This document shows, piece after piece, positions 1 to 8,216 of a stretch of 64,000 nucleotides of DNA. The DNA comes from G963675935 sp963803125 (GTDB taxonomy: Bacteria > Planctomycetota > Planctomycetia > Pirellulales > Thermoguttaceae). How positions within the stretch are numbered: position 1 is the first letter of the stretch; each line of letters begins with the position of its first letter. Made by a program: the position numbers and the translations under genes. The stretch is taken from the NCBI GenBank assembly GCA_963803125.1, contig CAWDLR010000002.1, positions 1,302,001 through 1,366,000 of the forward strand. The letters run 5' to 3'. Under the pieces are notes generated by a model. The model was not told the origin of the DNA and ran no database searches. It was given only the letters and a program-made list of their open reading frames with translations.

Positions 1-298
1 ATTGCAGCGGCACTTGGAAGAACGTGAAGATCACGGCGAAGACGAAGACGTTGTCCATCGACAACGACCACTCGATCAGGTAGCCGGTCAGGAAGGTCAG
101 CCCCGCCTCGCTCCCGCCCCACCACGCCACCAGACCGTTGAAGGCGACGGCCAGGCAGCACCAGAAGACCGTCCAGCCGGCCGATTCCCGCAGCGATGGA
201 ACGCGGTCGTGGCGATGGAACACGAACAAATCGAGCGCCAAGAGAACCGCTACGAGAACGGCAAAGACGACCCAATGCCAAATGGCGACTGCGAGCAT
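1..298 (-). CDS. TerC-family integral membrane protein (C-terminus beyond window)
   Basis: Reading the minus strand from the ATG at 298 gives 99 codons with no stop before the window edge. The start MLAVAIWHWVVFAVLVA is a hydrophobic helix, followed by a charged loop (FHRHDRVPS), a second helix with WTVFWCCLAVAF, and the family hallmark EWSLSMDNVFVFAVIF, where the acidic and Asn residues inside membrane helices are typical of TerC/Alx proteins. These are predicted metal-ion (often manganese) exporters in the inner membrane. An AGGTGATG stretch lies just upstream of the start. The gene is cut by the window, so its length cannot be judged. Confidence 0.85.
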   Translation of the reverse strand, partial: MLAVAIWHWVVFAVLVAVLLALDLFVFHRHDRVPSLRESAGWTVFWCCLAVAFNGLVAWWGGSEAGLTFLTGYLIEWSLSMDNVFVFAVIFTFFQVPLQ

Positions 299-351
299 GG
301 GCCATCACCTAATACGGTGGTCATTTTGCGGGAACATTTTGGAAATAGACG

Positions 352-438
352 AACAGGTGGGGCAGACATTCCTGTCTGCCCAGTATGCTGCAACCGCCAG
401 ATTCATCAGGGCAGACAGGGATGTCTGCCCCACCTGTT
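352..438. repeat. Long inverted repeat (AACAGGTGGGGCAGACA family)
   Basis: Two 30-bp arms, 352-381 and 409-438, are reverse complements with one mismatch and enclose a 27-bp loop. The element fills the gap between the divergently placed ends of the TerC-like gene and the epimerase stop. It has no T-tract, so it reads as a REP/MITE-like palindromic element rather than a plain terminator, although its RNA would fold strongly. Confidence 0.8.
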
Positions 439-474
439 GCCGCTTCATAAGTTCACAAGGTGCGGGTCGCGGTG

Positions 475-1509
475 CTAATGGTTCGGCGTCGGCGGGCGAT
501 AGCGGCGCAGGTCGATCGAGCGGAACCACGCGATCGTTTTCGCCAGCCCCTCGCGGAGCGGAACCGTCGGCTGCCAATCGAGCCGCGTCCTCGCCAGCGT
601 GATGTCGGGCCGACGCCGCGCGGGATCGTCGACCGGCAGCGGCCGATGGACCAACTTCGACCGCGACCCGGTCAGTTCCACTACGAGTTCGGCCAGTTCC
701 AGGATCGTAAACTCCTCGGGATTGCCGAGATTCACCGGCCCGATGAAATCGTCCGGCCCGTCCATCATGCGGATCATCCCTTCGACCAGGTCGTCGCGGT
801 AGCAAAACGAGCGGGTTTGCCGGCCGTCGCCATAAATCAGGATGTCCTGGCCGGCGAGCGCCTGAACAATGAAGTTCGAGACGACGCGGCCATCGAAGGG
901 GTGCATGCCCGGGCCGTAGGTGTTGAAAATCCGCACGATCCGCACATTGACGCGATTCTGGCGATGGTAATCCATAAACAGCGTCTCGGCCGCCCGCTTG
1001 CCTTCGTCGTAACAGGCGCGGGGACCGATCGGATTGACCACGCCGCGGTAGGATTCGGGCTGGGGATGGACCTCGGGATCGCCGTAGATTTCGCTGGTCG
1101 AGGCTTGCAGCGCCTTGGCCCGGCAGCGCTTGGCCATGCCGAGCACGTTGATCGCCCCCATCACCGAGGTCTTCATGGTCTTGATGGGATTGTACTGGTA
1201 ATGGCCGGGCGCGGCGGGACAGGCCAAATTGTAGACCTCGTCAACCTCCAGGAAGATCGGCAACGTCACGTCGTGGCGGATCAGCTCGAAGTTGGCGCAG
1301 GGCAGCAGGTGGGCGACGTTCGATTTCTGGCTGGTGAAGAAGTTGTCGAGGCAGATCACGTCGTGCCCGCGTTCCAGCAGCCGCTCGCACAGATGCACGC
1401 CGAGAAACCCCGCCCCGCCGGTCACCAGAATGCGCTTGATGGACGACACGTGTTGGACCTTCGAGCCGGTGGAGATATCGGCAAACGCCTGTCGCGGCGC
1501 AGCCGTCAA
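475..1509 (-). CDS. UDP-glucuronate decarboxylase / NAD-dependent sugar epimerase (SDR)
   Basis: The 344-residue protein is an extended short-chain dehydrogenase. It has the Rossmann NAD-binding motif TGGAGFLG near residues 30-37, an acidic residue after strand 2 (CLDNFFTSQKSN), STSEIYGDP carrying the catalytic Ser/Thr, and YDEGK carrying the catalytic Tyr and Lys. The conserved RIFNTYGPGM and GDGRQTRSF segments match UDP-xylose synthases, which oxidise and decarboxylate UDP-glucuronate to UDP-xylose for surface polysaccharides. The first about 25 residues look like a dispensable extension; a GTG start near VSSIKRILVTGG is possible. Other extended SDR sugar-nucleotide epimerases are the main alternative. 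Confidence 0.85.
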   Translation of the reverse strand: MTAAPRQAFADISTGSKVQHVSSIKRILVTGGAGFLGVHLCERLLERGHDVICLDNFFTSQKSNVAHLLPCANFELIRHDVTLPIFLEVDEVYNLACPAAPGHYQYNPIKTMKTSVMGAINVLGMAKRCRAKALQASTSEIYGDPEVHPQPESYRGVVNPIGPRACYDEGKRAAETLFMDYHRQNRVNVRIVRIFNTYGPGMHPFDGRVVSNFIVQALAGQDILIYGDGRQTRSFCYRDDLVEGMIRMMDGPDDFIGPVNLGNPEEFTILELAELVVELTGSRSKLVHRPLPVDDPARRRPDITLARTRLDWQPTVPLREGLAKTIAWFRSIDLRRYRPPTPNH

Positions 1510-1551
1510 CCAAACATAGCTCGCGCAATCGACCGCGGCAACAGCCGAGGC

Positions 1552-1953
1552 TTACCGTTTCGAGAACTGCGTGCCGCGGCGGGCGCCGCGGAGGCCGTAT
1601 TTCTTCCGCTCTTTCATGCGGCCGTCGCGGGTGAGGCAGCCGGTGTCGCGCAGGCCGACGGCCAACTGCTCGTCGAACTTCTTCAGCGCGCGGGCGATGC
1701 CCAACTTGCAGGCGTCGGCCTGGCCGGTAATGCCGCCGCCGTCGACCCGCACGATCACGTCGAACTCCGAGCGTTTGCCGGTCTGATCGAGCGGGGCCAC
1801 GACCGAATTGCGCTGGCGGACATTGAGAAAATAGGCATCGAGCTCACGGCCGTTGATCGTGATCTTGCCCGCCCCGGGACGAACGCGGACCCGCGCCACC
1901 GAAGTCTTCCGCCGGCCGGTGCCGAGAATGTCGTTGCTTTTCACTACTGCCAT
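1552..1953 (-). CDS. rpsI: 30S ribosomal protein S9
   Basis: 133 residues, the usual length for bacterial S9. The N-terminus ILGTGRRKTSVARVRV and the C-terminus RKKYGLRGARRGTQFSKR are diagnostic; the basic tail reaches toward P-site tRNA in the small subunit. It lies 6 nt downstream of rplM on the same strand, the standard rplM-rpsI operon order, so both should be co-transcribed. Confidence 0.97.
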   Translation of the reverse strand: MAVVKSNDILGTGRRKTSVARVRVRPGAGKITINGRELDAYFLNVRQRNSVVAPLDQTGKRSEFDVIVRVDGGGITGQADACKLGIARALKKFDEQLAVGLRDTGCLTRDGRMKERKKYGLRGARRGTQFSKR

Positions 1954-1959
1954 CGCCGA

Positions 1960-2406
1960 TTATTCCTTGCTTCCGAGTTCGATCAGTTCCGGCGACTGAG
2001 CCTGGTGGGGATGCTCGCCGCCGGCGTAGATTTTCAGTTTTTCCAGGGTCTTGAAGGCCAGCTTGTTCTTCGGCAACATGCGGCGGACCGCCTCGCGGAG
2101 AATCAACTCCGGCCGGCGGGCGCGGCGGCGGCCGGCGGTCTCGCTCCGCTGCCGCGTGTAGCCGGTGTACCAGGTGTACCGCTTCTGGTCCCACTTCTTG
2201 CCGGAGAAGACGACCTTCGCGGCATTGATCACGATGACGTAATCGCCGTTGTCAACATGGGGAGTGTAGGTGGGCCGATTCTTGCCCATCAGAATCATCG
2301 CCAACCGGCTGGCCAAACGCCCGACGACTTTGTCGCTGGCATCGACCAGCCACCATTTCGGCTCGATCTCGCCGGGCCGGGCCATGTAGGTCTTCATCTG
2401 CTGCAT
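1960..2406 (-). CDS. rplM: 50S ribosomal protein L13
   Basis: Large-subunit protein needed early in 50S assembly. The sequence contains KWWLVDASDKVVGRLASRLA, PHVDNGDYVIVINA and KLAFKTLEKLKIYAGGEHPHQAQ, all typical of L13. An open frame continues to a GTG at 2421, but the ATG at 2406 (MQQMKTYMARPGE) matches where planctomycete L13 proteins begin and is preferred. It heads the rplM-rpsI pair. Confidence 0.96.
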   Translation of the reverse strand: MQQMKTYMARPGEIEPKWWLVDASDKVVGRLASRLAMILMGKNRPTYTPHVDNGDYVIVINAAKVVFSGKKWDQKRYTWYTGYTRQRSETAGRRRARRPELILREAVRRMLPKNKLAFKTLEKLKIYAGGEHPHQAQSPELIELGSKE

Positions 2407-2621
2407 CTTTGCTACTCGCACAACTGCCGCGCCGAGGGAAACTCACAATTTAGTCGTTTCCGGGCCGGCTGACAAGGCGTGCCGCGGGCAGCAGCGTCGA
2501 TTTTGGCGTCCCGGAGGCGACTGCGGGCCGGCTTCATTCGATTTGGGCGGACGGACGGCCGCAAGTGCTGCGGCGGTCATCCCGTCTTGACAACTTGACG
2601 CCACCCGTTGGTGGCATTCCA

Positions 2622-2909
2622 TCACGTTCCCTCGACAATCACCGCGCGGTACTCGGCACCGCGAAAACGGTGTTCGCGGACTTTGCGGTAGGCGGGGCTA
2701 CCGTACCAGGCCTTCGCCTCGGCAAAGGTGGGGAACTTCAGGATCACCACCCCCTCGACCTCCGGCCCTTCCAGCACCTCCTGCCGCCCGTAGGCGGCCA
2801 GCACCGAAACCGGATGCCCCGACAGAGACCAGCCAACCTGCTGCGAATAGGTCGCAAGCTCCGCGGCGTCTTTCGTCGATTCACGAGTGAAAACAATATA
2901 GGCTGCCAT
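2622..2909 (-). CDS. DUF1330 family protein
   Basis: 95 residues starting MAAYIVFTRE. The start is set by an excellent AGGAGG 5 nt upstream of the ATG at 2909, although the frame is open further upstream. Conserved DUF1330 features are visible: Tyr near the start, the central VEG-VVILKFPTFAEAKAWYGSPAY segment and the closing RGAEYRAVIVEG. The fold is a dimeric alpha-beta barrel (ferredoxin-like) of unknown activity. It starts only 8 nt after the RNase E/G stop and may be translated from the same message. Confidence 0.85.
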   Translation of the reverse strand: MAAYIVFTRESTKDAAELATYSQQVGWSLSGHPVSVLAAYGRQEVLEGPEVEGVVILKFPTFAEAKAWYGSPAYRKVREHRFRGAEYRAVIVEGT

Positions 2910-2917
2910 GGTTCCTC

Positions 2918-4564
2918 CTACGGAAATTTCACTTCCCGACTTTCCGCGTCGCGACATTCGATGACCAAGTGCTCCGGCGCGGCGCCTTCAACGCCGACGA
3001 CTTGGATGGACATCTCGCCTTCTTCTTCCAGCCGCGCCAGTTCGTGCCGCTTGCGGTTGTTGAGGAAATCGGCGACCTCGTCGGAGACGCGGAGGGTGAC
3101 CTTGACGATCGGCTCGCGCTGGCTGGCGAGAATCAACATGCGGACCACGTCGATGGCCATGCTCTCGGGCGTCTTCACCACGGCCGAGCCGCCGCAACTG
3201 GGGCATTCCATGTAGGCGCTGCGCTTCGGATTGGTGCGGATGCGTTGGCGGGTCATCTCGATCAGGCCGAAGGGACTGGTGCGGAGGATTTTCGTGCGGG
3301 CACGGTCGCGCTTCATGTAATCCCGCAACGCCCGCTCGATGCCGTGACGGTGCTTCTCCTTCCGCATGTCGATGAAATCGTTGACGATCACGCCGCCGAG
3401 GTCGCGCAGACGGATTTGCCGGGCGATCTCCTTGGCCGCGTGCATGTTCATCTGGTAGGCGCTCTCTTCGGCGTCGCCTTCGGCGCGGAAGCTGCCGCTG
3501 TTGACGTCGATGGCCACCAGCGCCTCGGTCTGGTCGATGACAATCGAGCCGCCCGACCTCAAGGGGACGCGGCGGCGGTGAATTTTGGCGATCTCCTCTT
3601 CGAGATTGTACCTGTTGAACAGCGGCTCCTTGCCCTCGAACATTTGCAGGCGGTGGACGTAGCGCGGCATGACCAGTTGCAGGAACTCCTTGGCGCGATC
3701 GTGGGCCGTCGGCTCGTCGATGTAGATCGCATCGACTTCGGCCGTGACGATGTCGCGAATCGTGCGGATGATCATGTCGCTCTCTTCGTAGATGCCGGCG
3801 GGGGCGGGCATCTTCTTGATCCGCCGCGCGATCACCTTCCAGAGGCGGAGCAGGTAGGCCATGTCGCGGGAGAGCTCGCGCTTGGTGCGGTCGGAACCGG
3901 CGGTGCGGACGATGAAGCCCACCCCCTTGGGCGGATTCAGCTCGAGCATCACGTCGCGAAGCCGGCGGCGGACTGTTTCGTCCTCGATCTTTCGCGAGAC
4001 GCCGACGCGGCCCAGCGCGGGCATGAGCACGAGATAGCGGCCGGGGATGCTGATGTAGGTCGAGAGCGTCGGCCCCTTGGTGCCGATCCCCTCCTTGATC
4101 ACCTGCACGAGCACTTCGTCGCCGCGGCGGAAGACCTCCTGGATCGGCGGCTTGAAGCGCGGCCGGCCGCTGAAGCGGTAGTTTCGCGGCCGATCGTGGC
4201 CGTTGCCGTGCCCATCGCCGCGTCCTTCGTCGAACTCGTCGCCAACGTCCGACTCCGCGTTGCGTTGCGGCGAGCGGCGCGGGCCGGAGGGGGCCTGCGA
4301 TCTCGCCGGATCGAAGCCGCCCTGGCGAAAGTATTGCGGCTCGACGTCGCTGACGTGCAGAAAGCCGTTGCGGCCCACGCCGAAATCGACGAACGCCGCC
4401 TGGATGCTCGGCTCCAGGTTGACGATCACGCCTTTGTAGATGTTTCCTACGTAATTGTCCTGTCCGGTCCGTTCTACATACAGCTCTTCCAGGGCTCCAT
4501 CTTCAACGATGGCGATCCGGCATTCTTCCGGCTGCGCGACGTTGATCAGCATTTCTTGTTTCAT
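2918..4564 (-). CDS. rng: Ribonuclease E/G family endoribonuclease
   Basis: About 548 residues from MKQEMLINVAQPEE. Near the start an S1-like RNA-binding segment (NIYKGVIVNLEPSIQAAFVDFGVGRNGFLH) is interrupted by a basic, charged insert around residues 85-140 (RSQAPSGPRRSPQRN onward). The catalytic DNase-I-like domain follows, with IDVNSGSF and GGVIVNDFIDM supplying the metal-binding aspartates, then the zinc-link MECPSCGGSAV with two cysteines. The enzyme cleaves single-stranded AU-rich RNA in rRNA processing and mRNA decay. The C-terminus is short, so it is closer to RNase G than to scaffold-bearing RNase E. The open frame runs to 4600, but MKQEMLIN is the family-like start. Confidence 0.93.
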   Translation of the reverse strand: MKQEMLINVAQPEECRIAIVEDGALEELYVERTGQDNYVGNIYKGVIVNLEPSIQAAFVDFGVGRNGFLHVSDVEPQYFRQGGFDPARSQAPSGPRRSPQRNAESDVGDEFDEGRGDGHGNGHDRPRNYRFSGRPRFKPPIQEVFRRGDEVLVQVIKEGIGTKGPTLSTYISIPGRYLVLMPALGRVGVSRKIEDETVRRRLRDVMLELNPPKGVGFIVRTAGSDRTKRELSRDMAYLLRLWKVIARRIKKMPAPAGIYEESDMIIRTIRDIVTAEVDAIYIDEPTAHDRAKEFLQLVMPRYVHRLQMFEGKEPLFNRYNLEEEIAKIHRRRVPLRSGGSIVIDQTEALVAIDVNSGSFRAEGDAEESAYQMNMHAAKEIARQIRLRDLGGVIVNDFIDMRKEKHRHGIERALRDYMKRDRARTKILRTSPFGLIEMTRQRIRTNPKRSAYMECPSCGGSAVVKTPESMAIDVVRMLILASQREPIVKVTLRVSDEVADFLNNRKRHELARLEEEGEMSIQVVGVEGAAPEHLVIECRDAESREVKFP

Positions 4565-4717
4565 CGGGGTGCTTTCTTGTTCGGCGATACCGACAAGCAC
4601 GCGTTCGTTCCACTAGCAGGGGCGCCTTCGCCGCGTTTTCTCCGCGGGCGGAAAGTCCGCGCCGCAGCGCAGCGGGCTGAGGGCGAGGGGAGCGGCCGGG
4701 ATGGTGGCAAAGGCGGC

Positions 4718-5455
4718 TCATGCGGAGATCTCCACGCTGGTGCGGCACAGCCGCGATCCTTGCCGCTCGATGCCGCTTAAACCCAATGCCGCCAAGACCT
4801 CGCGCGGACCGGCGCTGCCGCGGCTGTCGACGCGGAGCCGCATCTTCAGCACGCCCTCGGCAAACGTCAACTCCGTCAGGAGAGGGCGAATGTCGATCGC
4901 CGCACGCCCGCGGGCGCGCTCGACCGGCCACGAGGCGGCCGCCAAGAGACGCTCGATCCGCTCGGACAGACCGGCCCGCTCGCAGGCGGGAATCGGGGCT
5001 TCGTAGGCGACGCTGCGGACGCTGGCCTTCTTGCTGCCCTCAGGCAGCACTTCGACCGCGCGGAACGCCAGCCCGGGTGGGGCTTGCGGCGCTAATCGCC
5101 GCAGCAGTTCCTCGGCGCCGGAAAAGGGGACAGTCCCCTTTTGTGCGACGACCAACGCTGCGCGTCGGTGCCCGCCTCCGGGCCGTTCCGGCAAAAGGGG
5201 GCTGTCCCCTTTTCCGGCTTCGGCGGTGATTGTCTCGGCCAATTCCAATTCCATCACCTCATCATTCCCCTCGATTCCTACCGCCAAAGCCAGGGGGAAG
5301 GTCATCCGCGGTTTCGGATGAAATCCCTCACTGAAGCTCAGCGGCAGCCCCGCTCGGTGGAACAATCGCTCCATGCACCGCATCAGGTCGCGGTGCCCGA
5401 TCAGCCGCAGGTCTCCCTGCTTGGAAAAACGAACTCGTACTCGTAATCGAACCAT
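4718..5455 (-). CDS. DUF2344 (TIGR03936) protein carrying an in-frame palindromic repeat
   Basis: 245 residues from MVRLRVRVRFSKQGDLRLIG. The domain is the one found alone or fused to radical-SAM proteins next to RNase E/G, and here too it lies just upstream of that gene. Conserved signatures are GHRDLMRCMERLFHRAGLPL and SEGFHPKPRMTFPLALAVG. Residues about 80-113 (KGDSPLLPERPGGG through QKGTVPFSGAEE) are not family sequence: they are the translation of a 102-bp inverted-repeat element inserted in frame (5117-5218). The C-terminal part (VLKMRLRVDSRGSAGPREVLAALG) resumes the family pattern, so the gene probably still works. A longer frame to 5530 lacks family similarity. Confidence 0.85.
   Translation of the reverse strand: MVRLRVRVRFSKQGDLRLIGHRDLMRCMERLFHRAGLPLSFSEGFHPKPRMTFPLALAVGIEGNDEVMELELAETITAEAGKGDSPLLPERPGGGHRRAALVVAQKGTVPFSGAEELLRRLAPQAPPGLAFRAVEVLPEGSKKASVRSVAYEAPIPACERAGLSERIERLLAAASWPVERARGRAAIDIRPLLTELTFAEGVLKMRLRVDSRGSAGPREVLAALGLSGIERQGSRLCRTSVEISA
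5117..5218. repeat. Palindromic element (GCCGGAAAAGGGGACAG family) inside DUF2344 gene
   Basis: Arms 5117-5142 and 5193-5218 are 26-bp reverse complements with one mismatch; the total of 102 bp equals 34 codons. The same family, with the same inner GGGCCGTTCCGGC block, recurs at 34242-34326 between two genes, showing that this is a mobile or dispersed repeat rather than part of the host gene. Confidence 0.85.
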
Positions 5456-5521
5456 CGGTCCGACTCTTCCCGCCACTGCCGTTGTCGGCGGGAAACCAAA
5501 AAGTATTCCACAATAGGTTCT

Positions 5522-5671
5522 GGTTCCCACGCTCTGCGTGGGAACCGGTGACTCCCGGCGCTCCGCGTTGCACTGGCCGACGCAGAGCGTCGCAACCGGT
5601 GCGTTCCCACGCGGAGCGTGGGAACGAGGGCTCTTCTTTCGCTTCTAATTCCCACGCGGAGCGCGGGAACG
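5522..5671. repeat. Cluster of GTTCCCACGCNNNGCGTGGGAAC palindromes
   Basis: Three palindromes of one family (5522-5546, 5602-5626, 5649-5671) sit between the EI stop and the DUF2344 start. A looser GGCGCTCCGCG / CGCAGAGCGTCG pair lies among them. The same family appears at 22050-22074, 22101-22125, 44810-44834 and 44891-44915, usually as doublets about 50-80 bp apart, as expected of REP/REPIN-type elements. Confidence 0.85.
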
Positions 5672-5694
5672 AGGGTCGGCCGATTGCGGCCGCC

Positions 5695-7437
5695 CTACTC
5701 GACGACCTCTCGCACGTATTTCTTCACTTCTTCCTTCAAGTAGCTTCTCACGTCCCGGGCGTTTTCCAGGGTCATTGCCCGCGCAGCGACGGCCTGGCAC
5801 TGCGGCAGCGACACGCTGCGGCAGAGATTCTTCACTTCGGGAATCGAACTAGGGCTTACGCTGAACTTTCGCAAGCCCATGCCCAGCAGCAGCATCGTGT
5901 ACAAGGGGCTGCCGCTCATCTGTCCGCACATGCTGATCGGCACGCCCTTGCGGTCGGCGGCGTCGATCGACATCGCGATCAGTTTCAAGACCGCCGGATC
6001 GGCCGGGTTGTACAGGCCGACGACGTCCTTGTTGCTGCGATCGACGGCCAGCGTGTACTGGACCAGATCGTTGGTGCCGATGCTGAGGAAATCGACCTCC
6101 TCGACGAAGCGGTCGATCATCATCGCGGCGGCGGGGGTTTCCACCATCATCCCCACCGGCACGTTGCGGTTGAAGGGGATGTTGTGCTCTTGCAGGTCTT
6201 CCATCACGTCGGCCAGCACCATTTTCGCCTGCCGCAGTTCGAGTAGGGTCGAGACCAGCGGGAACATGATGTAGACGTTGCCCAGAACGGTGGCCCGCAG
6301 CGTCGCCCGCAACTGCGTGCGGAACAGCGGCAGGTTGCGCAATGCCAGGCGGATGCTCCGCAGCCCCAGGCAGGGATTCCGCTCGTCGTCGGGGCGGGCC
6401 ATGTTCGGCATCTTGTCGGCGCCGAGGTCGAAGGTGCGAATCACCACCGGCTTTTGCCCCATCGCCTGCACCACCCGCGAATACGCCTGATAGTGGACCT
6501 CCTCGGTCGGCTCGATTTCGGCGCCGAGATAGAGGAATTCGGTGCGATACAGGCCCACGCCGTCCGCGCCGCGATCGACGCAGTGATCGACCTCGTAGGG
6601 AAACTCGATATTGCCCAAAAGCTCGATGCGGACGCCGTCGAGCGTCTGGGCGGGCAGATCGCGGAGCGGCTCGAGCTTGCTCGCCTGGATGCGGGTCTCC
6701 TCGGCGCGATGGCGATAACTGGCCAGCGTCTCTTCATCGGGCTGAAGGATCACCAGGCCCTTGTCGCCGTCGATGATCGCCAACTCGCCGCCGGAGACTT
6801 CGGTGAGAAACGGCCCGGTGCCGACGACGGCCGGGATTTCCAGGGCCTCGGCCACGATCGCGGTGTGGCTGCCCGGGCCGCCGATCTCGGTCACGAATCC
6901 GCGAACGAAACGGCGGTCGAGATTCGAGGTCTCGCTCGGCGTCAGATTATGGGCCAGCACCAGCACCGGCGAGGCGAGATTCGAGATCCCTTCGCGGCGA
7001 CGGCCCAAGAGGTGCCGCAGCAGGCGTTTTTCGATGTCGAAAATGTCGTTGGCCCGCTCGGCCAGGTACGAGGTCTCCAAACGCTGAAAGACCTGGGCGT
7101 AGCGGCGCAAGATGCGGCTGACGGCGTACTCCGGCGAGTAGTGCCGCTGGCGGATCATCTCCTCCAGCTCGCTGCGGAGCCGCGAGTCCTGGAGCATTTG
7201 CAGATGGGCCTCGAAGATCGCCCCGTATTTTTCGCCCAATTCGGCGGAAACGGTCTCGCGGTGGTGGGCGATTTCGGTCGCCGCCGCCGCGATCGCCTTG
7301 TCGAGCCGCTCCAACTCGTCGACGACCGCGTCGCGCGCCACGAAACGCCGAGGAATGCGGAATCCCTCGGTGTCCATCACCAGCGCCTCGCCGATGGCCA
7401 CGCCGGGCGAGACGGCAATCCCTTGTAGTTTTTGCAT
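5695..7437 (-). CDS. ptsI: PTS enzyme I (phosphoenolpyruvate-protein phosphotransferase)
   Basis: 580 residues, normal for EI, cytoplasmic. It transfers phosphate from PEP to HPr. Visible landmarks: N-terminal LQGIAVSPGVAIG; the phospho-histidine motif GGPGSHTAIVAEA near residue 190 (usual form GGRTSHTAI); GADGVGLYRTEFLYL; ANMARPDDERNPCLGLRSIR; VPVGMMVETPAA; SIGTNDLVQYTLAVDR; and the catalytic Cys in CGQMSGSP (usual form CGEMAGDP). It follows the HPr gene by 6 nt and ends a four-gene run hpf-ptsN-HPr-ptsI. No sugar permease (EIIBC) is present nearby, which favours a regulatory PTS. Confidence 0.95.
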   Translation of the reverse strand: MQKLQGIAVSPGVAIGEALVMDTEGFRIPRRFVARDAVVDELERLDKAIAAAATEIAHHRETVSAELGEKYGAIFEAHLQMLQDSRLRSELEEMIRQRHYSPEYAVSRILRRYAQVFQRLETSYLAERANDIFDIEKRLLRHLLGRRREGISNLASPVLVLAHNLTPSETSNLDRRFVRGFVTEIGGPGSHTAIVAEALEIPAVVGTGPFLTEVSGGELAIIDGDKGLVILQPDEETLASYRHRAEETRIQASKLEPLRDLPAQTLDGVRIELLGNIEFPYEVDHCVDRGADGVGLYRTEFLYLGAEIEPTEEVHYQAYSRVVQAMGQKPVVIRTFDLGADKMPNMARPDDERNPCLGLRSIRLALRNLPLFRTQLRATLRATVLGNVYIMFPLVSTLLELRQAKMVLADVMEDLQEHNIPFNRNVPVGMMVETPAAAMMIDRFVEEVDFLSIGTNDLVQYTLAVDRSNKDVVGLYNPADPAVLKLIAMSIDAADRKGVPISMCGQMSGSPLYTMLLLGMGLRKFSVSPSSIPEVKNLCRSVSLPQCQAVAARAMTLENARDVRSYLKEEVKKYVREVVE

Positions 7438-7443
7438 CGACGC

Positions 7444-7734
7444 TTATTCGGTTTTCTTGGCTTCGTCGCCAAACTGGCCGGCAAAGAGCGGCTCCAGCAG
7501 ATCGAGCACGGCGACCGCGTCGGGCCCCGTGGCCGTAACCGTCAGCCGTTCGCCCGGTTGAGCCACCAGCCCCATGATCTGCCAGATATCGGTGGCTTCG
7601 ACCTGTTGTTCCCCCTTGGCGATGGTGACCTTCGACCTGCCGCGTTGGACGCTCTGGACAATCGCCAGCGCCGACCGTATGTGTACGCCCGCCGGGTCGG
7701 TAACGACCACGTTGCGAGTAATTGACTCCGACAT
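7444..7734 (-). CDS. ptsH: HPr-family phosphocarrier protein
   Basis: 96 residues. The active-site His18 lies in DPAGVHIRSA, aligned with the usual G-[LIV]-H-[AT]-R-P-A but with Ser replacing Pro. Counting 31 residues on, the position equivalent to regulatory Ser46 is Asp49 (EATDIWQIMG), so HPr-kinase phosphorylation at that site cannot occur in the usual form. The C-terminal GERLTVTATGPDAVAVLDLLEPLF is typical of HPr. It sits between ptsN-like and ptsI genes with 5- and 6-nt gaps, so coupled translation is likely. Confidence 0.92.
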   Translation of the reverse strand: MSESITRNVVVTDPAGVHIRSALAIVQSVQRGRSKVTIAKGEQQVEATDIWQIMGLVAQPGERLTVTATGPDAVAVLDLLEPLFAGQFGDEAKKTE

Positions 7735-7739
7735 GGCTG

Positions 7740-8216
7740 CTACGGTCCGAACTGGTTGGTGTCGGCCTCTTTCAAGAGGGTCTGGATGTCCTCCACGCTC
7801 TTGGCCTGCTTGAGGAATTTGCAGAAGGTGTCGTCGCGAAGCTGACGGGAGATGTTCTCCAACGCCCGCAGGTGATCGCCGGGCCGGTCGGGGGGCGAAA
7901 TCAAGAGGAAGAACAGGTGCACGACTTCGCCGTCGAGGCTGGCGAAATCGACGCCCTGGGGGCTGACGGCCACCGAGCCCACCAGCCGATCGACGCTGGG
8001 ATGCTTGGTGTGGGGGACAGCGACCCCTCGGCCGATGCCGGTGCTCCCCAGTTCCTCGCGCTTGAGGATCGCCTTGACGATGCTCTCGTACTCCTCTTTT
8101 TCGACCTTGCCCGCCTTGCAGAGTGCCTGCACCATTTCGCGGATAGTGCCCTCCTTGTCAACGGCGCTGAGTTTGGCGATGATGGCGTCGCGACAGATAA
8201 AGTCGGCAAATCTCAT
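7740..8216 (-). CDS. ptsN: PTS EIIA domain protein, nitrogen-type (PtsN-like)
   Basis: 158 residues forming a single PTS_EIIA type-2 domain. The phosphorylated His lies in IGRGVAVPHTKHPS, near residue 70. LGSTGIGRG upstream and HLFFLLISPPDRPGDHLRALENIS downstream are standard EIIA-Ntr segments. No EIIB or EIIC domain is attached, so the protein is likely a phosphorylation-dependent regulator. Its ATG overlaps the stop of the hibernation factor gene by 4 nt (8213-8216). Confidence 0.92.
   Translation of the reverse strand: MRFADFICRDAIIAKLSAVDKEGTIREMVQALCKAGKVEKEEYESIVKAILKREELGSTGIGRGVAVPHTKHPSVDRLVGSVAVSPQGVDFASLDGEVVHLFFLLISPPDRPGDHLRALENISRQLRDDTFCKFLKQAKSVEDIQTLLKEADTNQFGP

Noticed and set aside
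460..2472. 670-codon plus-strand frame
   Set aside because: It is antisense to the epimerase, rpsI and rplM genes; its sequence is low-complexity His/Asp/Ala-rich with no domain, as expected of a shadow frame in high-GC DNA.
2969..4780. 603-codon plus-strand frame
   Set aside because: Antisense to the RNase E/G gene, which has clear catalytic motifs; the plus frame has none.
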